From DATFVA01 sp963764235 (lineage in GTDB: Bacteria; Bacteroidota; Ignavibacteria; Ignavibacteriales; Ignavibacteriaceae): a stretch of DNA of 64,000 nucleotides. Both the position numbers and the translations under genes were made by a program. Within the stretch, counting starts at the first letter, position 1; every line of letters begins with the position of its first letter. The DNA is taken from positions 280,757 to 344,756 of the forward strand of contig CAVXRO010000004.1 of the NCBI GenBank assembly GCA_963764235.1. Reading direction: 5' to 3'. This document shows, one piece after another, positions 56,191 to 63,135 of this stretch. The notes beneath the pieces were generated by a model. That model was not told the origin of the DNA. It did no database searches and worked only from the letters and a program-made list of their open reading frames with translations.

Positions 56191-56240
56191 CTTCGTTCGG
56201 GACGAAGAGGTCGTAGGTTCGAATCCTATCACCCCGACCA
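56163..56240 (+). tRNA. tRNA-Pro (CGG anticodon), CCA encoded
   Basis: Acceptor CGGGGTG pairs with CACCCCG, anticodon stem CTTCG/CGAAG with loop TTCGGGA gives CGG, and the T arm has GTAGGTTCGAATCCTAT. Discriminator A, and CCA is encoded, unlike the four other tRNAs in this window. Its upstream 41 bases and first 28 bases are shared with the array units. An AT-rich stem (AAAAAGAT at 56240-56247 with ATCTTTTT at 56269-56276) after it may act as terminator. Confidence 0.96.
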
Positions 56241-56300
56241 AAAAGATGCAATTTTGTATCAAATTCTAATCTTTTTTCAAACCCTAATTTCCCACAAATG

Positions 56301-56360
56301 AGAAACGTTCAGTAAAGTGTTAAGTATTACTGAACGTTTTACTGAACACTCTTTACACTC
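56301..56360. repeat. Three copies of TTACTGAAC near the integrase start
   Basis: GTTCAGTAA at 56307-56315 is the inverse of TTACTGAAC at 56327-56335; a third copy lies at 56339-56347. A related cluster (AGTGTTAA and TTAACTGAACAC) lies at 60466-60497. Such clusters beside an integrase resemble arm-type binding sites or an operator for its own gene. Confidence 0.45.
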
Positions 56361-56379
56361 CCAAACATAGGAGTGTCAA

Positions 56380-57189
56380 ATGTTTCTTTTCAAAAGAGGA
56401 AAATTCTATCACCTCGAATATTCTTGTAAAACCGAAAACAAAAGGAAAAGGGTTTCCACTAAATGTGAAAATAAAAAAGATGCCCTAACGTTTGTAAATA
56501 ACTTTAAAACAGATCTAAAGAAAACCCCTAAGGCGAATTTAATTTCATTAAGAGATTTCCAAAGTGAATACCTGGAATTTGTTAAAATAAATTTTTCAAA
56601 GAGTTATTATGTAACTGTCGAAGTATCTTTCCGCTTATTGATTAGAGAGATAGGGAACGTACCTATTCATAAAATTTCTTACAGACAAGCCGAAAGATAT
56701 TTAGCAGTCACATTTAAAAGAACTAAAGAAGGCGCCAGAACATATCTTATCGCTCTGAAGAGTGCCTTCAATAAAGCAATCAGATGGTGATATATTAAAG
56801 AAAATGTTTTTACCCAGGTTAAACTTCCAAAGACACCTAAGCATTTGCCTGTAACGATTAATAATTCAGAACTTAATAAAATTATTAAGCATACGAATAA
56901 TAGAGATTTACAGGATATTTATATAACAGCATTTAATACTGCCATGAGACTTTCAGAAATTATCAACTTGAGATGGGTGAATATTGATCTAAATGAAAGA
57001 AGAATAACTATTCGAAATACTCACAGCTTTACAACAAAGAGCGAGAAGGAACGAATAATTCCAATAAATAATACTTTATTCAGGGTATTGAAAAGGAGAA
57101 TATGCACTAGGAAAAATTGTCTTCTGAGGATTATATTTTCAGATTTTAAAAAAAGCGTTGATTTTACTCTTTCATGCATTCTCGGTTAA
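56380..57189 (+). pseudogene. Decayed tyrosine recombinase (phage-type integrase)
   Basis: A 269-codon frame with an in-frame TGA at 56788-56790 after residue 136. The first part (GKFYHLEYSCKTENKRKRVS, then LRDFQSEYLEFVKINFSKSYYV) is the arm-type N-terminal and SAM-like DNA-binding domain; after the TGA, NTAMRLSEIINLRWVNIDL holds the first catalytic arginine. The HxxR and tyrosine parts are missing, and the frame ends in a short unrelated stretch. It lies 139 bases after tRNA-Pro, the usual position for the integrase of a tRNA-targeting element. Base composition is AT-rich compared with the surroundings. Not functional. Confidence 0.85.
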
Positions 57190-57424
57190 ATATTCTTAAG
57201 ATTTTTATTGCAATTAGGGATGAATTAAACTACATTATTTTCAATAATATCGACATCGTTGGGGATATGTTTATAAGCTCATTTACTGTAAGGGACCCTC
57301 GATAATATCGATTAACCTCATATATAGAATTCAAATGATTTTATGTGCTATTTAAATTTCATCTGATAAGTTCATATTTGGTTTTATTATATACTTTAAT
57401 AACCATAAATATTTGGAGGGAAAT
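57190..57424. other. AT-rich intergenic stretch
   Basis: No gene is seen. It contains the end of the decayed integrase (a TTTCATGCATTC stretch could be the remains of its HxxR region) and two copies of ATAATATCGA (57245-57254 and 57302-57311). It carries the promoter for the next gene, whose GGAGG is at 57415. Confidence 0.35.
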
Positions 57425-59962
57425 ATGAAAAGGTTATTGTCACTTTTGTTTGCAACTATTATTACTGCTGGAACAATATATCCACAATGGACAAACCAAA
57501 ATCCCGTACCTAATGGTAATGATTTAAGCTCAGTATTTTTTATTGATGATAACTCTGGCTGGATAGTTGGCTCAGAAGGGTTTATAAAAAGAACTACCAA
57601 TACTGGTCTTGATTGGATTCAACAAAACAGCGGCACAACTCTTAATTTAAGTTCAGTTCAGTTTATCGATCAAAGTACTGGATGGATATGTGGAGACGCA
57701 GGACTGATACTTAAAACTACCAATGGCGGGCAAAATTGGTTTGAACTTACAAGCGGAACATCAGAATTGCTAACAGACATACATTTCTATGATCTGGACA
57801 TCGGTTGGGCTGTCGGTTATAACGAAACAATAATAAAAACAACTGACGGCGGTTCATCCTGGATTAGCCAATCCTCAGGCACTTCTTATTCTTTAAATTC
57901 GATTGACTTTGTTGATGCTAATTGTGGTTATGCCGTGGGTGAACAGATTCCTTTTTCCTATCCGTTTGTTAAAATCTTAAAAACTACGGATGGTGGATCA
58001 AATTGGATAGATAAATCGTCTTATTTCGGAGATATTTCTTTAAGTGCTGTTGAGTTCGTCAATGCTAATATAGGTTGGATTGGTGGTGGATATGGATCAC
58101 CAGGGTTTCAATTTATTAGAAAAACGACAGATGGAGGGGAAACTTGGCAAAATTCCTGGTCAATGGAACAGAAAGTAATTAATAAAAAAGGACAATCCGA
58201 CTTTTTTGATTATACTGGAGGGATACGCTCGATCTATTTCAAAGATTTAAATAATGGATATGCTGTTGGTGGAAATGATACTTACCAAAGGATAATTTTG
58301 GCAACAACCGATGGGGGTACCACTTGGATCCAGAAATCTTATGGACTTGAAGACAATGATCTTATGTCTGTGTATGTTACTGATAGTGGCAATGGTTGGG
58401 CCGTGGGATTAGATGGTATGATCTTTATAACTAATGATAACGGAAACACTTGGGCAAAGCAATTTGGTGGGAGTGGAGAGATAACTGCTGAAGACATTTA
58501 CTCAGTATATATGGTAAATGATAGTCTTGGTTATTCTGTCGGTTATAGAGACCAATGGCCGACAACGGGCGGCGGAAGAATATTGAAGACAACAAACTCG
58601 GGAAAAATCTGGAAAACACAGTTTGATGGTAATTCAGATATCATGTTTCAAAAAAGTTCAATTTATTTTGTTAGTGAAGATATTGGATGGGCTGCAGGAG
58701 GAGGGCTATATTCAGATGTACTGTACACTACAAACGGTGGAGAAAATTGGTACGTTAGCACCACTAACATTGTTGCGCCGATTTCTTCAATATTCTTTAT
58801 AGACCAGAATGAAGGTTGGCTTGCGTCTCTTGGTGGAATTGCTAAATCAACGGATGGAGGTATTACCTGGGTTCAGAAAAGTGATTTGGGCGGTACTTCA
58901 ATTTATTTTTCTGACATTAATAATGGATGGGTAGTTGGTGCAAATGGGAACATCCGAAGATCAGCAGATGGAGGTGAAACCTGGATTTCTAAAATAAGTG
59001 GGACTACAAATGATTTAAATTGCGTAAAATTCTATAACTCAAATTTAGGTGTATGTGTCGGTAATTCTGGGACAATCTTAATCTCATCAGATGGAGGTGA
59101 GAGTTGGGTTTCCAAAAACAGCGGCACCACAAATGATCTTAATTCTGCTGAATTTACAAATTCAACACTTTTCTGGGTTGCAGGATCTAACGGAGTAATA
59201 CTATCTACAACTGACTTGGGAGATAATTGGACTTCCTATGATGGAGTAACAGCGAATGATCTAACTTCACTCTGTTTTATAAATGAAAACACAGGATGGA
59301 TTGGTGGACTTAATGGTACAATCTTAAAATTTCATGGGGAGAATAACGGAAATGTTACAGGTACTATAACAGTAAATGATGCTCCCTTTCAAAATGTTAC
59401 AGTTGATTTGAATGATCAATATGGAAATTTGTTAGCCGAAAGTATCTCCGACGAGAATGGCAACTATAATTTTACGGATGTAGCGGTAGGCAATTATAAT
59501 GTAAGCATTGTAGAACCTCTGGGTTATAGTGCTTGTGATAACTATATTCATGTTACTGTTTTAGCTAATCAAACGAGTTATGTAGATTTTTGCTTGAATG
59601 AAGTTGTAATCCAAAATAATGCTCGAAACAATGCATACTGGAAACATCAGTTTAATGTTTATGTAAGTGGTAATGGTAATGCTCAAGAAACTGAAGAAGC
59701 TTTAACTAACTATATAAATTTAATTCAGAGTCATTATACACCTCATTATAACATATATGAAAATACTTTAACTTTTCAGGATTGGCTGGCAGTGCTGAAT
59801 TTAAGCGGTAATCAGCCGGTGATTATCAAAGCAAAAGGGCAACTTGCAACAACGTTATTTAACCTGGTTTCACAAAAAATCGGACAGTATTTTGTTGCAA
59901 CTGAGGATAATAGAACAGTTGGAGATGTGATTGATTATGTATCTCAATTTAATCTTAGATGA
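57425..59962 (+). CDS. Secreted Ycf48/BNR-repeat protein, tail out of frame
   Basis: An 845-residue exported protein from the ATG at 57425, with GGAGG five bases upstream. Signal peptide about 1-20. About a dozen Ycf48-like propeller blades follow (NSGWIVGSEGFIKRTTNTG, STGWICGDAGLILKTTNGG, GTTNDLNCVKFYNS and so on), each with WxxG and TTxGGxxW elements. Near 640 begins a carboxypeptidase-regulatory/Cna-like domain (TGTITVNDAPFQNVTVDLND), then a domain ending GDVIDYVSQFNL that is usually followed directly by a T9SS tail. Here TGA comes first and the tail continues in the next frame. Base composition is more AT-rich than in the neighbouring operons. Confidence 0.85.
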   Translation: MKRLLSLLFATIITAGTIYPQWTNQNPVPNGNDLSSVFFIDDNSGWIVGSEGFIKRTTNTGLDWIQQNSGTTLNLSSVQFIDQSTGWICGDAGLILKTTNGGQNWFELTSGTSELLTDIHFYDLDIGWAVGYNETIIKTTDGGSSWISQSSGTSYSLNSIDFVDANCGYAVGEQIPFSYPFVKILKTTDGGSNWIDKSSYFGDISLSAVEFVNANIGWIGGGYGSPGFQFIRKTTDGGETWQNSWSMEQKVINKKGQSDFFDYTGGIRSIYFKDLNNGYAVGGNDTYQRIILATTDGGTTWIQKSYGLEDNDLMSVYVTDSGNGWAVGLDGMIFITNDNGNTWAKQFGGSGEITAEDIYSVYMVNDSLGYSVGYRDQWPTTGGGRILKTTNSGKIWKTQFDGNSDIMFQKSSIYFVSEDIGWAAGGGLYSDVLYTTNGGENWYVSTTNIVAPISSIFFIDQNEGWLASLGGIAKSTDGGITWVQKSDLGGTSIYFSDINNGWVVGANGNIRRSADGGETWISKISGTTNDLNCVKFYNSNLGVCVGNSGTILISSDGGESWVSKNSGTTNDLNSAEFTNSTLFWVAGSNGVILSTTDLGDNWTSYDGVTANDLTSLCFINENTGWIGGLNGTILKFHGENNGNVTGTITVNDAPFQNVTVDLNDQYGNLLAESISDENGNYNFTDVAVGNYNVSIVEPLGYSACDNYIHVTVLANQTSYVDFCLNEVVIQNNARNNAYWKHQFNVYVSGNGNAQETEEALTNYINLIQSHYTPHYNIYENTLTFQDWLAVLNLSGNQPVIIKAKGQLATTLFNLVSQKIGQYFVATEDNRTVGDVIDYVSQFNLR

Positions 59963-60353
59963 CGATAACTCAAACGATAAGACGGCAAAAGAGCTCGCCG
60001 AAAAAGTTAATAAGCAAAAGATGATAGCCACTGGAGTTGTTCCAGTTGGCTCAACTCTTTTCAAAGTTACAAGTGACCCAGAGAAAGTATTGAACTATGA
60101 GTTAAATTACAATTATCCTAATCCCTTCAACCCAAGCACTAAAATTAGTTGGCAGTCACCTGTCGACGGTTGGCAAACTTTAAAAGTTTACGATATCCTT
60201 GGAAAAGAAGTAGCGACCTTAGTTAATGAGTATAGGCCAGCGGGGAGATATGATATTGAGTTCAACGCTTCAAACTTCTCAAGCGGAGTTTATATCTATC
60301 AGTTGAAGACTGGTTCTTTTACTGGAACTAAGAAGATGATATTGATGAGATGA
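59963..60353 (+). pseudogene. T9SS tail of the Ycf48-like protein, shifted frame
   Basis: Reading +1 relative to the upstream gene gives DDDNSNDKTAKELAEKVNK, which continues the conserved domain cut off at 59962, then VVPVGSTLFKVTSD and a full type A sorting domain (NYPNPFNPSTKISWQ, GKEVATLVNEYRPAG, FSSGVYIYQLKTGSFTG). It has no signal peptide or ribosome site. Restoring one frame would give a 970-residue exported protein. Confidence 0.85.
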
Positions 60354-60641
60354 GATATAATAAATGAAATTAACTGAGAAAGCCTGACAGGAAATGATAG
60401 GGACTCATCTCCCTTGAATCTACCTTTCGTGCTTTTCTCTTTTTGTTCTAAAAAGTAGTGTAAAAAGTGTTAATCAACTTAACATTTAACTGAACACAGT
60501 CTCTAAAAGTTTAGAATTTATCTTCTTATTGTACTTTTTAGCTTTTGCAGCATTGAAAAGCTAACGCCAATAATTATTTATTAAATAACTCTTTAGAAAT
60601 TCATTGCATTTTTGGAAAAAAGAAATTATTTTCAAACTGTT
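60354..60641. other. Gene-free stretch upstream of the tyrosine leader
   Basis: 288 AT-rich bases. The cluster at 60466-60497 resembles the sites near the integrase (56307-56347). Part of the stretch must hold the promoter of the leader-tyrA operon; no confident promoter match is seen. Confidence 0.35.
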
Positions 60642-60722
60642 ATGAAAAATATAAAAGCTGTTACCGGTCCTGATTATTATTACTACTATTATTACAACGG
60701 GAATAAACCGGGCGGCTTATAA
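60642..60722 (+). CDS. Leader peptide with seven Tyr codons (attenuation of tyrA operon)
   Basis: A 26-residue peptide starting MKNIKAVTGPD, then seven tyrosine codons in a row (60675-60695), then NGNKPGGL and TAA at 60720-60722. Runs of the end-product codon are the hallmark of ribosome-mediated attenuation (as in pheL, trpL, hisL). The stop falls 30 bases before the terminator hairpin. The next genes make tyrosine precursors, which fits exactly. No clear Shine-Dalgarno sequence is seen before the ATG. I know of no named gene with this sequence. Confidence 0.85.
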   Translation: MKNIKAVTGPDYYYYYYYNGNKPGGL

Positions 60723-60777
60723 TTAATTGAAATAAAAAGATTATTAAAACTGAACCCGGTCACTGACCGGGTTTTTT
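60663..60777 (+). promoter_or_regulatory. Four-segment tyrosine attenuator
   Basis: Segment 1 ACCGGT (60663-60668), 2 ACCGGG (60707-60712), 3 AACCCGGTC (60753-60761), 4 GACCGGGTT (60765-60773). 1 pairs with 2 (5 bp), 2 with 3 (6 bp, antiterminator) and 3 with 4 (9 bp, terminator). The Tyr run lies just after segment 1, so a stalled ribosome would cover 1, freeing 2 to pair with 3 and allowing readthrough into tyrA. Confidence 0.85.
60753..60777 (+). terminator. Terminator hairpin of the tyrosine attenuator
   Basis: AACCCGGTC and GACCGGGTT form a 9-bp stem with a three-base loop, followed by T6 (60772-60777). It ends transcription before tyrA when tyrosine is plentiful, by the model given for the attenuator. 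Confidence 0.92.
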
Positions 60778-60823
60778 GTTTTAAATCCAATCCTATTAAA
60801 AATAGAATGTAAATGGAGAAAAA

Positions 60824-61666
60824 ATGGTAGTTGCTGTAGTGGGTTTAGGTCTAATAGGCGGGTCAATGGCTTATGACCTGAAATCCAGCGGATTCTGCAG
60901 AAGGATTATCGGTGTTGATTCAAACAGCGCTAATGCCGAGAACGCCTTAAGACTTCAAATTGCGGATGAATTGACCGGATTGGAAACAGCGGTTATAAAC
61001 TCTCATCTTACAATAATTGCCACTCCCGTAGATGCTGCACCCGAAATACTATCATCCGTTTTGAATATCATTGACAAACAGGTGGTTATTGATGTCGGCT
61101 CTACAAAGTCCTGTATAACAGAAGCTGCAAACAGAAATCTAAAGAGGGGAAGATTTGTTGCCACTCATCCGATATGGGGTACTGAGAATAGCGGACCCGA
61201 AGCGGCAATGAGAGCTAAACTCAAAGGTCATATTACGGTTATCTGTAACCCGGAGAAGAGTGATAAGGATGCTCTGCTTACTGTTGAAAGGATGTATGAC
61301 TGTCTCGGAATGGAAAGAATTTTTATGAGCGCTGATATACATGATCTCCATGCGGCTTATATCAGCCATATTTCGCACATAACATCATATGCTCTTGCTT
61401 TATCAGTTCTTGCTAAGGAAAAGGAAGCAGATACAATCTTCCAGCTTGCGGGAGCCGGATTTGAGAGTGCTGTGCGGCTCGCGAAAAGCAGTCCCGACAT
61501 GTGGACACCTATCTTCAAGCAAAACCGGTTAAATATACTTGATGTACTGAATGAGCAGATAAATCAGCTTAACCTGATTAAGAAATTGCTAGAATCTGAA
61601 GAGTACAAAGAAATTTATGATCTAATCCTGCGTGCAAATGAAATCAGAAAAATATTTAAAAAGTAA
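60824..61666 (+). CDS. tyrA: Prephenate dehydrogenase
   Basis: NAD-dependent conversion of prephenate to 4-hydroxyphenylpyruvate, the tyrosine branch; 280 residues. N-terminal VVGLGLIGGSMAYDL (residues 4-18) is the dinucleotide site; GSTKSCITEA near 90 and ATHPIWGTENSGPEAA near 109 match the TyrA catalytic region with its histidine, and HISHITSYAL near 185 contributes the active-site histidines. GGAGAAAAA precedes the ATG. It is the first gene after the attenuator and ends 13 bases before the DAHP synthase start. Confidence 0.94.
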   Translation: MVVAVVGLGLIGGSMAYDLKSSGFCRRIIGVDSNSANAENALRLQIADELTGLETAVINSHLTIIATPVDAAPEILSSVLNIIDKQVVIDVGSTKSCITEAANRNLKRGRFVATHPIWGTENSGPEAAMRAKLKGHITVICNPEKSDKDALLTVERMYDCLGMERIFMSADIHDLHAAYISHISHITSYALALSVLAKEKEADTIFQLAGAGFESAVRLAKSSPDMWTPIFKQNRLNILDVLNEQINQLNLIKKLLESEEYKEIYDLILRANEIRKIFKK

Positions 61667-61679
61667 GGAAGCAATTGTT

Positions 61680-62759
61680 ATGGAAACGAATACCAGTCAC
61701 GAATTTTCTGCCCGGCTAAACAAACGACCCCTGATCATTGCGGGACCCTGCAGTGCGGAAACCCATGACCAGGTTATGGATACAGCACTTCAGCTGGCGG
61801 AAACAGGCAGAGTTGATGTAATCAGGGCAGGGATCTGGAAACCCAGAACGCGACCAGGCCATTTTGAGGGAATCGGTATCAAGGGTCTCCCGTGGCTCCA
61901 GGAAGTAAAAAGCCGCACCGGCCTTCCTGTAACGGTAGAAGTTGCAAACGCCAGGCATATCGATGAGGCACTGAATTTTGATGTGGATATTCTCTGGATC
62001 GGGGCAAGATCGACAGTTAACCCTGCGAGCGTCCAGGAAATAGCGAGTGCATTAAAGGGTGTAGATGTCACTGTTCTTATTAAGAACCCGATGAATCCCG
62101 ATATTGAATTATGGATGGGAGCCCTTGAGAGAATAACAAATGCCGGGATAAAAAATATAGGACTAATTCATAGGGGCTTCAGCACTTTCGGGAATACTGA
62201 ATATCGTAATTCACCGATGTGGCATATCGCCATCGAAATGAAAAGAAGAAATCCTGACCTGATGATGATCTGCGATCCCACACATATATCGGGAAGAAGG
62301 GAAATAATTCAGCGTGTGGCCCAGAAGGCAATTGATCTTGATTTTGACGGACTCATGATTGAAAGCCATATAAATCCCAGACTGGCATGGACTGACGGTT
62401 ACCAACAGGTTACTCCCGCGGTTCTAAAAAATATGCTGGAAAGCATTATCTGGCGGCGTGAAAAAACGGGACAACAGTTTATTAATTCTCACCTGGAACA
62501 ATTAAGAGATCAGATAGATCTTATTGATGATGAGCTCTTCGAATTACTGGCAAGGAGAATGAGGGTTGCAGAACAGATCGGAGTGTATAAAAAAAATAAT
62601 GAGATCACAATATTACAGAAGAACCGGTGGAACGAAATTCTTGAAAAAAGGGGGCAGGCAGGTAAACTGCTTGGGTTAAGCGATGGCTTCGTTGAGCAGT
62701 ACCTGACTGCAATTCATATGGAAAGTATAAGCCATCAGAATAAAGTTATGAACACCTGA
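61680..62759 (+). CDS. Bifunctional DAHP synthase / chorismate mutase
   Basis: First shikimate step plus chorismate to prephenate in one 359-residue protein. The N-terminal domain (about 1-260) is type I DAHP synthase: IAGPCSAET, RAGIWKPRTRPG, LLIKNP-like VLIKNPMNPDIELWMGAL, CDPTHISGRREII and DGLMIESHINP. The C-terminal 85 residues are AroQ chorismate mutase: LRDQIDLIDDELFELLARRM with the basic residues of the helix. I start at the ATG at 61680, with AAGGAA nine bases upstream; an earlier in-frame start would overlap tyrA. The pair commits carbon to tyrosine under one attenuator. Confidence 0.93.
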   Translation: METNTSHEFSARLNKRPLIIAGPCSAETHDQVMDTALQLAETGRVDVIRAGIWKPRTRPGHFEGIGIKGLPWLQEVKSRTGLPVTVEVANARHIDEALNFDVDILWIGARSTVNPASVQEIASALKGVDVTVLIKNPMNPDIELWMGALERITNAGIKNIGLIHRGFSTFGNTEYRNSPMWHIAIEMKRRNPDLMMICDPTHISGRREIIQRVAQKAIDLDFDGLMIESHINPRLAWTDGYQQVTPAVLKNMLESIIWRREKTGQQFINSHLEQLRDQIDLIDDELFELLARRMRVAEQIGVYKKNNEITILQKNRWNEILEKRGQAGKLLGLSDGFVEQYLTAIHMESISHQNKVMNT

Positions 62760-62779
62760 AATACACTTAAAGGTGCTAA

Positions 62780-62797
62780 AGTCTCCACCCCGACCAA
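62780..62797 (+). repeat. Isolated tRNA 3'-end fragment
   Basis: AGTCTCCACCCCGACCAA. CACCCCGACCA (62786-62796) is identical to the acceptor end plus CCA of tRNA-Pro (56230-56240), and the preceding TCTC is complementary to most of the GAGAG T stem of the array units. It looks like the missing 3' end of the array tRNA. It could be an attachment-site scar. Confidence 0.5.
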
Positions 62798-62804
62798 TTA
62801 AAAA

Positions 62805-62831
62805 ACCCTGCTTACTTCTAATAAGCAGGGT
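62805..62831 (-). terminator. Strong hairpin with T-run on the minus strand
   Basis: ACCCTGCTTA (62805-62814) pairs perfectly with TAAGCAGGGT (62822-62831), 10 bp, loop of seven. The A-run lies on the plus side before it, so as an intrinsic terminator it points to the minus strand, where no gene is seen. It may nonetheless end the tyrA transcript. Confidence 0.7.
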
Positions 62832-63031
62832 CAGAGCCGCTGTGTTCATCAGTGTTTTAAATTAAGACAAAATTCCCATCTTTATATTCAAATTCCTTCC
62901 GAAACCGGATTAAACAGGTAAAATATTGTTACTCTCTACGATCCCGGACTGGCACGATTAATTAAATTATAATAGAAATTTATCCCTTATTTTAGTATGT
63001 TTTTTACCGGGATATTTTGAAGGTGGGAATT
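62832..63031. other. Upstream region of the NtrC-type regulator
   Basis: Two hundred bases without a gene. TATAAT at 62969-62974 is the best -10 candidate for the downstream genes. TGGCACG at 62950 lacks the matching GC of a sigma-54 site. Confidence 0.35.
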
Positions 63032-63121
63032 ATGCTAACGGAACTCTTCAATCTATTTTTTTCAGAGATTACTGTAATTTCCTGCTATCTGATGAATATC
63101 ATATTAAGTATGTATAATTAG
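63032..63121 (+). CDS. Possible 29-residue peptide before the NtrC-type gene
   Basis: A short frame starting MLTELFNLF, rich in hydrophobic residues, with GGTGGG six bases before its ATG. It ends 14 bases before the regulator start and could serve for translational coupling. Its only support is the ribosome site and position; it may be chance. Confidence 0.3.
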   Translation: MLTELFNLFFSEITVISCYLMNIILSMYN

Positions 63122-63135
63122 GTGTGTCTATACAA

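Noticed and set aside
62950..62966. Sigma-54 promoter before the NtrC-type gene
   Set aside because: TGGCACG is present but the -12 GC element is missing.
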